64,000 nt of DNA from Ignatzschineria sp. F8392 (GTDB lineage: Bacteria > Pseudomonadota > Gammaproteobacteria > Cardiobacteriales > Wohlfahrtiimonadaceae), in assembly GCF_002252045.1 (NCBI RefSeq), contig NZ_NEFF01000008.1, positions 1-64,000 on the forward strand, given 5' to 3'. Below, piece after piece: positions 1-9,237 of the stretch (positions within the stretch are counted from its first letter, which is position 1; each line of letters opens with the position of its first letter). The notes beneath the pieces were generated by a model. The model was not told the DNA's origin. It ran no database searches and was given only the letters and a program-made list of their open reading frames with translations. The position numbers and the translations under genes were made by a program.

Positions 1-341
1 TTTATTTTTGACCTCTTTTTAAGCACCGATTCAATTTTAAAGACTACTAAAAACTGAACTTAAACTTTAAAGAGAGAAGCAAAGAAACTACTAGAGAACT
101 GGGCTTCTACCGAATCATCTTCAACGTTGCCGTCTGAATGAGTGGTGTATCTTACACCTTTCATTTTTATTTGCAACTCTTTTTTTATTTTTTACTATCT
201 TTGATCTTATAAAGAATTGACCTTATAAGAGTTCAACAATCATTACGACGGGATCTTGGGCCTTACATTGCATCAAGTTATAATTTACAGCTTGAGTTTA
301 AGTTTATCTCCTCACTTGTCAGTAACAGATAGAGGGCAAAA
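1..341. other. Left-edge intergenic sequence
   Basis: No coding frame is convincing here. The stretch is AT-rich. It contains an inverted repeat GGTGT-N5-ACACC at 144-158 and a second one, CTTATAA-N10-TTATAAG, at 206-229. The downstream half-site CTTACACCTTT of the first repeat recurs upstream of the AbgT-family gene near 63057. These may be regulatory sites for a gene lying to the left of the window, or the 3' end of the permease transcript; no T-tract supports a terminator. Confidence 0.5.
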
Positions 342-1592
342 TCAATAAAGCCATATAATCCAAGCTGCAGCCATGGCCAGACAACTACTAGCAACTAAAA
401 TGCCTGATTTTAAGAACTCACCAAAAGTTATAATAACGCCATGCTTCTTAGACTCTTCAACAGCAATAATCCCTGCCAAACTTCCAAATATCATAAAATT
501 GCTAGCAAATCCCGTGCCTAATGTTAGTGCTGCTCCTAATGATGCAGCGTCACTACCTACATGGAGATATGGCGTCAACAACATTACTGCCGGATTATTC
601 CCCACACTATTACTCAATATCGCCCCAGTAAATAGTAGAGATAGTGGCTCATTGAGATTTAACCCCAACTCTTTTAGCTCTGTTAAAAATAGTTGAGGAA
701 GCCCTGTCATTGCAATCGCCTTATTAACAACAAAGAGACTCGCTATCAAAATCAGCAGGTTATAATTAACCTCTTTTAAAACGTCATCCGAAGAGATTTT
801 TCTATTGAGCAATAATATCCCTGCGGCCCCCAAAGCAACCAATGCTTGTGGCCAAAGATCCCAAACAAAAGCAATCATCACCAAAAGAGCAACAACGGCT
901 GCTTTCAAAAGCTCAATATGATTAATTGTGATATTTGTCTCTAGCGATCTATTACTAGAACCATCATAGGTAATGAGCGCTCGATCCAACTCCCATTTTC
1001 CACGATAGATAAAGGCGATCACCGCCCAAACTAATATTAATGAGCATAAGGCGGGGATACCAGCTACCCTCAATAGTTCCATAAAACTGAGATCTAGTGA
1101 TTGTGCAATAATCATATTTTGCGGGCTACCAATAAGCGTTCCTGCTGATCCCGTATTAGCAGCAAAACAGAATCCTAAAACAAATGGAATAGGATTTAAA
1201 TTACGCGCCATCGTCAAAGAAATTAAAAGTGGTGTCATTGCAACTACAACAACATCATTTGTTAAGAGTGAAGAGAGCACTCCTGAAACACCGATCAAAA
1301 TAGCCAATAAAAGGGGGGTGCTAACTTTTAAAGAGGCCACTTTATAGGTCGCATAGTTATAAAAGCCCGAAATTCCGAAAGCACCGGAGAGAACCATTAA
1401 TCCAAATAGGAGCGCAATTGTTTTATAGTTGATGGCATCCCACGCCTCCTGTCCAGTAATATCTCCTATTACTAATAATGCTAAAGCACCAACTAAAGCA
1501 CTTCCTGTCCTATCTAACTTAAACCCCGGCAACTTACCTAATGCCATCGCTAAATAAACCAACAAAAAGATAACTACCGTACTATTTACCAT
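342..1592 (-). CDS. SLC13/ArsB-type anion permease
   Basis: A 416-residue integral membrane protein of the ArsB/NhaD/SLC13 (ion transporter) superfamily, expected in the inner membrane with about ten to twelve helices. Nearly the whole protein is hydrophobic. The family hallmarks visible are the re-entrant segment TNDVVVVAMTPLL near residue 112 and a second half-repeat SNSVGNNPAVMLLTPYL near residue 330, plus the loop GTLIGSPQNMIIAQ around 150. The two-fold repeat and short length resemble the YbiR/CitM-like branch, so the substrate could be a dicarboxylate, sulfate or another anion and cannot be fixed. The ATG start is preceded by AGGA with eight bases spacing. It stands alone, with no adjoining regulator. 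Confidence 0.8.
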   Translation of the reverse strand: MVNSTVVIFLLVYLAMALGKLPGFKLDRTGSALVGALALLVIGDITGQEAWDAINYKTIALLFGLMVLSGAFGISGFYNYATYKVASLKVSTPLLLAILIGVSGVLSSLLTNDVVVVAMTPLLISLTMARNLNPIPFVLGFCFAANTGSAGTLIGSPQNMIIAQSLDLSFMELLRVAGIPALCSLILVWAVIAFIYRGKWELDRALITYDGSSNRSLETNITINHIELLKAAVVALLVMIAFVWDLWPQALVALGAAGILLLNRKISSDDVLKEVNYNLLILIASLFVVNKAIAMTGLPQLFLTELKELGLNLNEPLSLLFTGAILSNSVGNNPAVMLLTPYLHVGSDAASLGAALTLGTGFASNFMIFGSLAGIIAVEESKKHGVIITFGEFLKSGILVASSCLAMAAAWIIWLY

Positions 1593-2169
1593 TCAACTAT
1601 CCTATTAATCATATACCTATTGGGCCCATCTTAAGCCTCATATTAATCTATCTTATAGATTCTCACCATGGCTCTACAAACAATCGAGAGAAAAGTTATT
1701 GGAAAATTATTGGAAAAATTTTGGGGAAATATTTAGGGAAATAGATTAAAGCCTCTAACTGATGACAACTAATAGATAGAGAAGCCTCCTTTATATTACG
1801 AATAGGAGGAAGAAGTGGTAAAATAACAACCTATCTTTATGTACCGATTTTTATATAAAATTCATCTACTCATAATCTCCTCATAACATTTAACCAATGG
1901 GATGATTGGCGATTTTTTTGAGTTTACTAGTCGAGGAAACATTCTTTCAAGCACCCGAAGACTCCAGCTCAATTCGCCTCAATTTATCTAAATGATATTG
2001 AATTGATTATAACTATCTATATAACTCATCTATAGTTTGATAGTTGATAGCTATCTATTAAAAATCGAGACAAAAGCCATTTAGGGAAGTTAGATCCTAA
2101 AATGATATGATCTTTTATCTATCCCTAAACTAAAATCGGACCTATTCAAAAAATTAGAGGTATCACTTT
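1593..2169. other. Intergenic region with small inverted repeats
   Basis: A divergent spacer between the permease and the acetyltransferase, so it must hold both promoters. It contains CCTCCT-N13-AGGAGG at 1785-1809, AACTATC-N21-GATAGTT at 2011-2045 and directly after it the 10-bp palindrome GATAGCTATC (2046-2055). No open reading frame is supported. Confidence 0.4.
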
Positions 2170-2700
2170 ATGTTTTATCAACTTGCTAAGCATCGCATCC
2201 TTGAAACTGAACGTTTAATTCTTCGCCCAATAATCTTAGAAGATGCCGAGGATCTTTTTGAATATGCGAGCGATCCTGAAAATACAAAGCATACTTTCCC
2301 TACCCATCAATCATTAGAAGAGAGCCAATGGATTATAGCGAATCTTTTCATGCGTAATCCTTTAGGTAACTTCGCAATCGAACTTAAAGAGAATGGCAAG
2401 ATGATAGGAACATGCGACCTTCGAGTGAATGAAGATGAAAAATCAGCAGAATTAGCTTATGCCATCAATAAAAAATATTGGGGAAAAGGTTATGCGCCGG
2501 AAGCTGCCGGAAAATTGCTTGATTTTGCATTTAACACTCTAAAAATAGAGCGTGTTTGGGCTAAATATGCCGCAGAAAATAGCGCTTCTGGTAGAGTGAT
2601 GGAAAAAATCGGCATGGAAAAAGAGGGAGTGTTACGACACACTAAAAATCTCTGTGGTGATTTTGTCGATCAGGTCGTCTATAGTCGCATCAATAGATAA
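2170..2700 (+). CDS. GNAT-family N-acetyltransferase, RimJ/RimL-like
   Basis: A 176-residue cytosolic acetyltransferase of the GNAT superfamily (Acetyltransf_3, RimJ/RimL type), which moves acetyl from acetyl-CoA to an amino group. It begins with the typical LETERLILRPI strand. The acetyl-CoA pyrophosphate loop is visible as KKYWGKGYAPEAA near residue 143, followed by the helix-strand ERVWAKYAAENSASGRVMEKIGM that RimJ-like proteins use to finish the fold. Length is normal. GAGG lies about ten bases before the ATG. The target (ribosomal protein N-terminus or a small amine) cannot be read from sequence or neighbours. Confidence 0.85.
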   Translation: MFYQLAKHRILETERLILRPIILEDAEDLFEYASDPENTKHTFPTHQSLEESQWIIANLFMRNPLGNFAIELKENGKMIGTCDLRVNEDEKSAELAYAINKKYWGKGYAPEAAGKLLDFAFNTLKIERVWAKYAAENSASGRVMEKIGMEKEGVLRHTKNLCGDFVDQVVYSRINR

Positions 2701-2803
2701 TTAAAAATATCATGAAAATTTATCATTAAAAATTACAATACTTTTTAGAACCATATAATCTTGATTATCTGGTTACACTCAATAGTTATTTAGGAGCATC
2801 ATC

Positions 2804-3841
2804 ATGATGAACGCAGATGATCGCGCCAATTATAATTTTCAAAAAATCATACTTGGCGTTGCAATCTTCCTCTTCATATTAAAGTTTATTGCTTGGTATA
2901 TCACCTCATCGGTAGCGATTTTAACAGATGCGCTAGAGAGCATCACCAATATGCTAGCTGGTGCATTTACCCTCTTTAGCCTCTATCTATCCGCAAAACC
3001 TAAAGACCATAACCACCCCCACGGTCATGGGAAAATTGAATTTGTCTCGGCAAGCGTTGAAGGAGCTCTCATTCTTTTTGCCGGCATCATCATTATCTAT
3101 GAGGGTGTAAAACGTCTTCTATTTGATGACGCATCGCTTTCGAGCTTAGGCTCAGGTCTCGTCCTGATTGCTATTACAGCCGTTATTAACTATATCGTAG
3201 GCTATCTTGCAATAAAAAGAGGTAAAGAACATAATGTTTTACCCTTAATCGCCGGTGGCAAACATCTTCACTCAGATACCTATTCGACTGTCGGTATTAT
3301 CATTGGCCTACTTCTTGTCTGGCTCACTGGATGGCAATGGTTGGATGCCGCTATTGCGCTCATATTTGGGGGAATTATTATTCACTCTGGAATTCAGATT
3401 ATACGGGAATCTATCGCCGGCATAATGGATGAAGTAGATGAAGATCTTATTGAAGAGTTTGTAGAAGCCGTCAATGAACATCGCTCTCCCTACTGGGTCG
3501 ATCTTCATAAAGTAAGATTTATAAAATATGGCAATCATGTTCATCTCGATGCTCATCTCACGCTACCTTGGTATCTCAATATGCGAGAAGCGCATGTCGA
3601 GTTAGATAAGATGACAAAGGCTCTAGAAGATAAGTTTGGCGATAAACATGAGATGTATATTCATACTGATGACTGCAAACCATTCTCTTGTGAAATATGT
3701 GCGCTTCAAGAATGCCCCCAACGGCAGATGAAGTTTGTTGGTGAGATCGAATGGACAGCAAAGCTTGTCGCTGAAGATCAAAGACATACCATTGAAGATT
3801 TAGCAGAACAAAAAATCAAACGCATTGAGGGTAGAGATTAA
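2804..3841 (+). CDS. fieF: Cation diffusion facilitator, FieF-like
   Basis: A 345-residue inner-membrane metal/proton antiporter of the CDF family that exports Zn2+, Fe2+ or related divalent ions. Six transmembrane helices occupy roughly residues 14-215. Metal-site segments are present: ILTDALESITNM in helix II, the His-rich loop DHNHPHGHGKIEF near residue 68, and GGKHLHSDTYSTVG in helix V. The cytosolic C-terminal domain carries the usual metal-binding histidines and an added cluster C-x4-C-x2-C-x4-C near residues 290-303, which most FieF proteins lack. RBS AGGAG precedes the tandem ATG ATG start. It is monocistronic and followed by a hairpin terminator. The ion specificity is an inference. 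Confidence 0.85.
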   Translation: MMNADDRANYNFQKIILGVAIFLFILKFIAWYITSSVAILTDALESITNMLAGAFTLFSLYLSAKPKDHNHPHGHGKIEFVSASVEGALILFAGIIIIYEGVKRLLFDDASLSSLGSGLVLIAITAVINYIVGYLAIKRGKEHNVLPLIAGGKHLHSDTYSTVGIIIGLLLVWLTGWQWLDAAIALIFGGIIIHSGIQIIRESIAGIMDEVDEDLIEEFVEAVNEHRSPYWVDLHKVRFIKYGNHVHLDAHLTLPWYLNMREAHVELDKMTKALEDKFGDKHEMYIHTDDCKPFSCEICALQECPQRQMKFVGEIEWTAKLVAEDQRHTIEDLAEQKIKRIEGRD

Positions 3842-3939
3842 AGGTAAAGATTGAAGATAGGAAGTGGTCTTCAATTGGTACTTAACTAATACTTACCAAA
3901 ATAACCCTACCACTTTATAACCCATTGCTAATGCAAATT

Positions 3940-3991
3940 AAAAGCCCCTAGGATGAATGATATTACTATCAAATCACCATAGGGGCTTTTG
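3940..3991. terminator. Bidirectional terminator between fieF and peroxidase gene
   Basis: The arms AAAAGCCCCTA (3940-3950) and TAGGGGCTTTT (3980-3990) form an 11-bp stem with a nested TGATA-TTAC-TATCA hairpin in the loop. It lies between the convergent ends of fieF (+) and the peroxidase gene (-), so it probably serves both, although the T-tracts are only four bases long. Confidence 0.75.
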
Positions 3992-4058
3992 CTATACGCT
4001 AGAAAATTGAAACAAAATTGGTAATGATATTGCAGAGTAATTTTATTAGCCTAAAATT

Positions 4059-5108
4059 TTAACTCTCCTCTACAACGATCTCCTCTTCATCATCAAAAGG
4101 ACGTGGTAAAGGGGTATCATTATTGGATGGGGGAAGGATAGGCAAGACAATTTGAGGCTGCTCTCCCGTCAAGGTACCGTAAAATGCTACAATCTTTTTA
4201 ACCTCATCATCACTAAAATTTCGACCTAACTGCAACCTACCCATAATTTGAGTTGCTTCTTCTAATGTATTCACTTGTCCATCATGGAAGTATGGATAGG
4301 TCAAAACGACATTTCTAAGTGTCGGCACCTTAAAAAACATCTCATCTGATTTTTTGCCCGTATAATCTGCCAAGCCTTTTGCGAGATTATCAGTCTTATA
4401 CTCTTCTAACAACCCCATTTTCTGAAAACTTGCACCACCTATACCTTCACCATAATGGCAAGCAACGCAACCGCTATTTCTAAAAAGCTCATACCCCGCT
4501 AACTCTTCTGCAGTAATCGCATCATCATCACCACGCAACCATTGATCAAAACGAGAATTAGGAGTAATTAATGTCTCTTCAAATACTGCAATCGCATCAG
4601 TAATACGATCAATATTGATATCCCCATCACCATAAACCTCGGTGAATTCATCAACATATCCAGGAATTGATGCTATCACATCAACGACGAGATCATGGGT
4701 AGAGGCCATCTCTTTTGGGTTTTCAATAGGACCTGCCGCTTGCTCCTTGAGATCAGCCGCCCGCCCATCCCAAAACTGAACAAAATTAAGACTAGAATTT
4801 AACACTGTCGGAGAATTGATAGGTCCTTCTTGCCACTTATGACCAATAGATGTCGGTAGGTTATCTGATCCGCCCATGCTTAAATTATGACATGAATTAC
4901 ATGAGATAAAACCCGACTTTGAAAGTCTAGGATCAAACCAAAGCTTTTTACCTAACTCAGCTTTTCCTTCATCAACAACAACTTCTTGAACAAGAGGAAT
5001 AATAGGCTCTTGACGCACAGATCCATTATTTGTGGCTGTTTGTCCCAATGAGACTCCTGCTGTCAATGCTAATATTCCAATTGTATATAACTTTTTTCTA
5101 CTAAACAT
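4059..5108 (-). CDS. Di-haem cytochrome c peroxidase (CcpA/MauG family)
   Basis: A 349-residue periplasmic peroxidase that reduces H2O2 with electrons from small cytochromes. A Sec signal peptide covers about residues 1-22 (KK followed by a hydrophobic stretch ending SLG). Two c-type haem sites are visible, CNSCH at 70-74 and CVACH at 214-218, which is the arrangement of bacterial di-haem peroxidases. The conserved KVPTLRNV and PYFHDG segments and the distal region TQIMGRLQLG are present. The C-terminus ends in a short proline- and acid-rich tail. It is transcribed alone, convergent with fieF, and would act beside the bc1 complex and cytochromes encoded elsewhere in the window. Confidence 0.9.
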   Translation of the reverse strand: MFSRKKLYTIGILALTAGVSLGQTATNNGSVRQEPIIPLVQEVVVDEGKAELGKKLWFDPRLSKSGFISCNSCHNLSMGGSDNLPTSIGHKWQEGPINSPTVLNSSLNFVQFWDGRAADLKEQAAGPIENPKEMASTHDLVVDVIASIPGYVDEFTEVYGDGDINIDRITDAIAVFEETLITPNSRFDQWLRGDDDAITAEELAGYELFRNSGCVACHYGEGIGGASFQKMGLLEEYKTDNLAKGLADYTGKKSDEMFFKVPTLRNVVLTYPYFHDGQVNTLEEATQIMGRLQLGRNFSDDEVKKIVAFYGTLTGEQPQIVLPILPPSNNDTPLPRPFDDEEEIVVEES

Positions 5109-5385
5109 CTACCGTCTCCTTTTATGAAAAGCAGTAAAACACATTGATTTAACTAACGACTAGCTATTTAGATCTAATCAATTCTCTTTCCTCTTCATAA
5201 TAGTTAGTTTCATATGATAAACCTAGCAAAAGAGACGCTATTTCAGAAAAAGTCTATTTAAATCAAAAAATTTAATTTTAAGTTTGTAATTAAAAATTAT
5301 TGTTACCTTCATGTCTCTATCTACCCCTATTTAATCGATGCAAAAACTAATATCTGTAGATGTAGAAAATCCTTCTTCGAAACAA

Positions 5386-5415
5386 CAAAAAAGCAGCCAA
5401 TATATTATTGACTGC
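5386..5415 (-). terminator. Rho-independent terminator of dnaX-ybaB-recR-HIT operon
   Basis: Read on the minus strand, GCAGTCAAT and ATTGGCTGC pair (one G-U) around a short AT loop and are followed by six T residues. It sits about 110 bases after the HIT gene stop. Confidence 0.8.
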
Positions 5416-5451
5416 TATAGCTTCACTTCTAAGTCATCCATTCGACATGCA

Positions 5452-5484
5452 TTCAAAATACGTTCAAAATACGTTCAAAATGCA
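5452..5484. repeat. Short tandem repeat, 11 bp x 3
   Basis: Three near-perfect consecutive copies of TTCAAAATACG in the spacer upstream of the peroxidase gene. This is one of several short intergenic tandem arrays in the window. Confidence 0.7.
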
Positions 5485-5524
5485 TTTGATACAACTTATA
5501 ATCTATTTATCAACGTCTAAAGAA

Positions 5525-5866
5525 TTAACCTGGGGGCCAAGTTAAACTTCTCCCCGCTAAGAGATGAAGATGAATATGATTCACTGTCTGCCCACCATCC
5601 TCATTACAATTAAAGACTGTTCGATATCCTTGTTCTGCAAAACCTTGTTCTTTAGCTATTTTTTGTGCTGCTAAGAATAGCCTCCCCATCAATTCGGCAT
5701 CTTCACTCTTCAGATCATTGAGTGTAGGAATCTCTTTTTTCGGAATGACTAAGATATGAACAGGAGCTTGAGGTTGAATATCTTCAAACGCCAACACATC
5801 CTCATCTTCATAGATAATCTTTGCCGGAATTTCCTTGCGAATAATTTTACCAAATATTGTACTCAC
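5525..5866 (-). CDS. hinT: HIT-family nucleotide phosphoramidase (HinT-like)
   Basis: A 113-residue cytosolic purine nucleoside phosphoramidase/adenylate hydrolase of the histidine triad superfamily. The triad HIHLHL is at residues 97-102, followed by [12 protein letters not shown], the C-terminal signature of the bacterial HinT branch. The N-terminal [26 protein letters not shown] segment is also typical. It lies nine bases after recR on the same strand and is the last gene before a terminator, so it is probably cotranscribed with recR. Confidence 0.9.
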   Translation of the reverse strand: MSTIFGKIIRKEIPAKIIYEDEDVLAFEDIQPQAPVHILVIPKKEIPTLNDLKSEDAELMGRLFLAAQKIAKEQGFAEQGYRTVFNCNEDGGQTVNHIHLHLLAGRSLTWPPG

Positions 5867-5875
5867 ACCAACCTC

Positions 5876-6469
5876 CTAATAACTTTTTCTTGCCGAAAAT
5901 GCATGAGATAAGGTTCCACCATCGAGATACTCCAACTCTCCCCCTAATGGAACACCATGTGCAATTCTACTGACTGCTACATCATACTGCTTTGCGATTT
6001 CAGCAATATAATGAGCCGTAGCTTCACCCTCTACTGTTGTATTAGTCGCTAAAATAATCTCTTTAATAACCCCTTCAGAGAGTCGCGACTCCAATAGATC
6101 TAATCCTAACTCATGTGGCCCAATTCCATCGAGTGGCGAGAGACGTCCAAAAAGAACAAAATAGCGTCCTTTATACTCAATACTCTGCCTTAAAGCAAAA
6201 ACATCTACGGGGTTTTCCACAATACAAAGCAACGACTCATCTCGACGCGCATCTAAACAATCATCACAAATATCATTATCTGTTAAGTTTCGACACAGAG
6301 AGCATTTTTGAATCGTATTGACGGCATAATCAAGCGCTTTACTAATATTCTTTGCACCATTTTGATTGCGTTCTAAAAGATAGAGCGCCATTCTTAAAGC
6401 CGTCTTCTGCCCTACTCCCGGTAAAACTCTTAAAGCATCAACAACATCTTGCAATGATTTAGGATACAC
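5876..6469 (-). CDS. recR: Recombination mediator RecR
   Basis: A 197-residue RecR, which acts with RecF and RecO to load RecA on SSB-coated gaps. The N-terminal helix-hairpin-helix LPGVGQKTALRMA is at 16-28. The zinc finger uses C56, C59, C68 and C71. A Toprim domain follows (LLCIVENPVDV, then VLFGRLSPLDGIGP), and the Walker-B-like ILATNTTVEGEATAHYIAE segment is intact. Length is as expected. It is 16 bases downstream of ybaB in the classical dnaX-ybaB-recR order. Confidence 0.97.
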   Translation of the reverse strand: MYPKSLQDVVDALRVLPGVGQKTALRMALYLLERNQNGAKNISKALDYAVNTIQKCSLCRNLTDNDICDDCLDARRDESLLCIVENPVDVFALRQSIEYKGRYFVLFGRLSPLDGIGPHELGLDLLESRLSEGVIKEIILATNTTVEGEATAHYIAEIAKQYDVAVSRIAHGVPLGGELEYLDGGTLSHAFSARKSY

Positions 6470-6485
6470 TTATGCCCCCTTAAGA

Positions 6486-6815
6486 TTAGAATCCTGGAAT
6501 TTTCATTCCTGCAGGAAGACCTAATCCCCCGGTCACCTCAGACATTTTCTCTGAAGAGGTCTGTTCTACCTTCGCCAAAGCATCGTTAAATGCCGCGCCT
6601 AATAGATCCTCTAACATCTCTTTATCATCTGACATTAAAGAATCATCGATACGAATAGCTCTTACCACATGACGACAGCTCATCTCTATTTTTACTAAAC
6701 CTGCGCCTGATTCTCCTGTAACAGTAATATCAGCTAAAGCTTCTTGCGCCTTTTCCATCTCTTTTTGCATGCGCTGTGCTTTCTGCATCATTCCAGCAAT
6801 TCCACCTTTAAACAT
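6486..6815 (-). CDS. ybaB: YbaB/EbfC nucleoid-associated protein
   Basis: A 109-residue DNA-binding dimer of the YbaB/EbfC family. It starts [20 protein letters not shown] and has a long N-terminal helix, the central [24 protein letters not shown] sheet and a C-terminal helix ending [11 protein letters not shown], all diagnostic. It is located between dnaX and recR, the usual place for the family. A 202-base gap after dnaX could contain its own promoter. Confidence 0.95.
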   Translation of the reverse strand: MFKGGIAGMMQKAQRMQKEMEKAQEALADITVTGESGAGLVKIEMSCRHVVRAIRIDDSLMSDDKEMLEDLLGAAFNDALAKVEQTSSEKMSEVTGGLGLPAGMKIPGF

Positions 6816-7017
6816 AAGGTCTCCTTCTACTCTCTATAAGTTCTATTTATAATCTCTATTATTCCCATGAATAGATAGAGCTGAATTAAAAAAATTAACC
6901 ATTTATAAAATTATTGCAATCTATGTTATATCATGCGACTACAACGAATATAACAAAACTACTCAATGGTAACGAAAAATTAATCTCTTCAGTAGCTCAA
7001 ATAATATACTCTTTATA

Positions 7018-9078
7018 CTATTCTACGAGCGATTTAACAGTTCTTTCTAAAAGACGAGCCCCATGCTCTCTCTGCAAATACTGCACAACATCATCCTCTA
7101 AAAGATCCTGCAAAGCTCTTTGTGCTCTCTCTACATCGAGTCTTTCAACGCGTTCATGAAAGTTCTCCTCTGCGAGAGCTTCAACATATTCAATTTTGCA
7201 AGTAACCTCTTTCCCCAATTGAGCAGATATTGCCAAAGCTAGTCTTGTCTCCGCTTCATCTACTCTAAAATCTTTGACAGATAGGGGGCGCTCTAAGGTT
7301 AATAAATTCCCTCTAAAGCTCTTAAACACAAGACTATGCGCTATTCCTGATAGAACACTCTCAAGAGATAATTCAGATACAAGCGTTAACCAAGCCTCAT
7401 TATCGACTAATTGATCAGCTCTGATGGGGGAATCAACATTAATAGATTGAGGAATCTCTAAAATCTCATCGATTCGATCGACTCTATTTTGATCATTGAC
7501 TCGCATCGAGATCTCATCTTCAGCCAAAGCGTCTCTACCACTAGCATCGTTAACAACAACACGTTTACCGATATCTCCTTTAGGAGCATCAATCTCACGA
7601 TCACTCTCTTTTGCTGACAAGATCTCTTTAGAGCTTGGTTCATCCCATGGAAGATCGATCTCTGTTGCCTTTTCTAACGCATCTTGACTCTCTTCAACCT
7701 TCCCCATCTCTCTTGCTTCTACAACTAAATCACCTAAGCTTTGTGGGTGAGGATGAGCGTTATCATCAGATATTGATAAGTCTGTTACCGGCAACTCTTT
7801 TATACTATCTCTTATGCTAATCGAGGTTTGCAACGCCCCCTCATTATCTATACTTTTTTTTTGAGAAAACCCCAAATTCTCTTTCATCTTAGGGCTATCA
7901 GAATCTTGATGATGAGAAGCTACTAATAGTGACTTGCCACTTTCATCACTCTTATCTTCTACATTTTCTTTATCTTTTGGCGAGGTTGCTGTATCTATAG
8001 GTGCCTGAGGTGCAAAATAGAGCATTCGCAATAGCGTCATCTCAAAACCCACTTCACTATTGGGATGATTTTGCAGATCTTTCCGACCATTTAGGGCAAT
8101 TTGATAGAAAAGTTGCAAGTCTTCTGCCCTAAACTGCTGAGCTAAAGTACGATATTCTAATGACTCATTCTCTGCAACTTCCTCAGAAATCTGCATCATC
8201 GTCAATAGATGAAATGCATCGATGAGATCCTCTAAAAAGCGGTGATAATCTAATCCGTTATCTCGGATAGTACCTAGCGCAGATATAAGCTCACTAGCAT
8301 CACGACTCGCCAGAGCCAAAAGTACTAATTGTAGATATTGAGTATCTATCAATCCTAGCATTTCATGAGTCGGTTCATAGGCAACATTCTGCCCAGTATA
8401 TGCAATTGCTTGATCGAGTAACGAGAGCGCATCTCGCATACTACCATCCCCTGCTTTTGCAATAAGCTTAACAGCAGAAGAATCAAAAGGTATCCCTTCA
8501 CTACTTAATATTTTTTCTAGTTGTTCTGCAATCTCATCATCTTGAATTCTTTTTAATTGAAAACGCAAGCAACGAGATAATACCGTCACAGGAAGTTTTT
8601 GAGGATCAGTTGTCGCCAATAAAAATTTCACATGACTAGGTGGCTCTTCCAATGTCTTTAATAGCGCATTAAAACTACTGTTAGAGAGCATATGGACTTC
8701 ATCTATGAGGTAGATTTTATAACGCCCACGTGTCGGCGCATATTGAACATTATCCAAAATCTCACGAGTATCTTCCACTCGTGTCCGAGAAGCAGCATCA
8801 ATTTCAATAAGATCGACAAATCGCCCTTCATCAACTTCCTTACAGATCGAACAGACACCACAAGGGGATGAAGAGACACCTTTTTCACAATTGAGAGATT
8901 TTGCAAAGATTCTTGCGAGAGTTGTTTTTCCAACGCCCCGAGTTCCGGTAAATAGAAAGGCATGATGCAATCTATTATTATCTAATCCATTGGAGAGGGC
9001 TTGAACAACATGGGGCTGACCAATGACTTCGTTAAAGGTTCGAGGTCGCCATTTTAGTGCGAGAACTTGTTGAGTCAT
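7018..9078 (-). CDS. dnaX: DNA polymerase III subunit tau/gamma
   Basis: A 686-residue clamp-loader ATPase. Walker A GTRGVGKT is at 45-52, zinc-binding cysteines at 64, 73, 76 and 79, Walker B LIDEVHM at 124-130 and the arginine finger SRC near 168-170. AAA+ domains I-III extend to about residue 365. A long acidic linker (370-560) and a tau-specific C-terminal domain follow. At codons 406-409 an uninterrupted run of nine A residues occurs (7854-7862 on the plus strand as T9), and the two other frames both stop within a few codons, so a shortened gamma-like product of about 410 residues is likely. The gene follows the SRP RNA and heads the dnaX-ybaB-recR-HIT unit. Confidence 0.97.
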   Translation of the reverse strand: MTQQVLALKWRPRTFNEVIGQPHVVQALSNGLDNNRLHHAFLFTGTRGVGKTTLARIFAKSLNCEKGVSSSPCGVCSICKEVDEGRFVDLIEIDAASRTRVEDTREILDNVQYAPTRGRYKIYLIDEVHMLSNSSFNALLKTLEEPPSHVKFLLATTDPQKLPVTVLSRCLRFQLKRIQDDEIAEQLEKILSSEGIPFDSSAVKLIAKAGDGSMRDALSLLDQAIAYTGQNVAYEPTHEMLGLIDTQYLQLVLLALASRDASELISALGTIRDNGLDYHRFLEDLIDAFHLLTMMQISEEVAENESLEYRTLAQQFRAEDLQLFYQIALNGRKDLQNHPNSEVGFEMTLLRMLYFAPQAPIDTATSPKDKENVEDKSDESGKSLLVASHHQDSDSPKMKENLGFSQKKSIDNEGALQTSISIRDSIKELPVTDLSISDDNAHPHPQSLGDLVVEAREMGKVEESQDALEKATEIDLPWDEPSSKEILSAKESDREIDAPKGDIGKRVVVNDASGRDALAEDEISMRVNDQNRVDRIDEILEIPQSINVDSPIRADQLVDNEAWLTLVSELSLESVLSGIAHSLVFKSFRGNLLTLERPLSVKDFRVDEAETRLALAISAQLGKEVTCKIEYVEALAEENFHERVERLDVERAQRALQDLLEDDVVQYLQREHGARLLERTVKSLVE
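7854..7863 (-). promoter_or_regulatory. Candidate slippage/frameshift site in dnaX
   Basis: The reading-frame codons are CAA-AAA-AAA-AGT. A -1 shift continues AAG-TAT-AGA-TAA and a +1 shift continues GTA-TAG, so either shift ends translation almost at once, near residue 410. Escherichia coli dnaX makes gamma by -1 ribosomal frameshifting and Thermus dnaX by transcriptional slippage on an A9 run. No strong downstream stem-loop is seen here, which favours slippage. Confidence 0.65.
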
Positions 9079-9108
9079 TATGTCATCACTTTCAGATAGA
9101 TATGGAGA

Positions 9109-9230
9109 TGACCCGTATTAGCCGACCCATAACACATGAAGGTCTTACTAGTGCTGCTTCCTTCCGGACCTGACACGGTTTGCAATAGTTCATTGTTAGG
9201 AAGCCAATACAGGCCACCACTGAACGGGCC
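9109..9230 (-). ncRNA. ffs: Signal recognition particle 4.5S RNA
   Basis: The minus strand contains the invariant SRP core GTCAGGTCCGGAAGGAAGCA with the symmetric loop, flanked by arms that pair: GGCCCGT at the 5' end (from 9230) and ACGGGTC at the 3' end (to about 9110). The RNA binds Ffh and acts in cotranslational membrane targeting. It lies immediately upstream of dnaX, a common gammaproteobacterial order. The ends are estimated from the closing stem. Confidence 0.93.
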
Positions 9231-9237
9231 ATAAAAT

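Larger units (their letters stand above)
5109..5524. other. Intergenic spacer, peroxidase promoter side
   Basis: Contains the peroxidase gene's upstream region, the terminator of the recR-HIT operon (5386-5415) and a short tandem repeat at 5452-5484. An open frame at 5338-5520 (+) runs through the terminator and repeat and has no ribosome binding site or recognisable domain, so it is not called as a gene. Confidence 0.5.

Noticed and set aside
5338-5520. 60-residue plus-strand frame before the HIT gene
   Set aside because: It spans the operon terminator and an 11-bp tandem repeat, and no RBS or domain is seen.
6914-7159. 81-residue plus-strand frame at the 3' end of dnaX
   Set aside because: It overlaps dnaX antisense and consists of Ser/Cys-rich shadow sequence.
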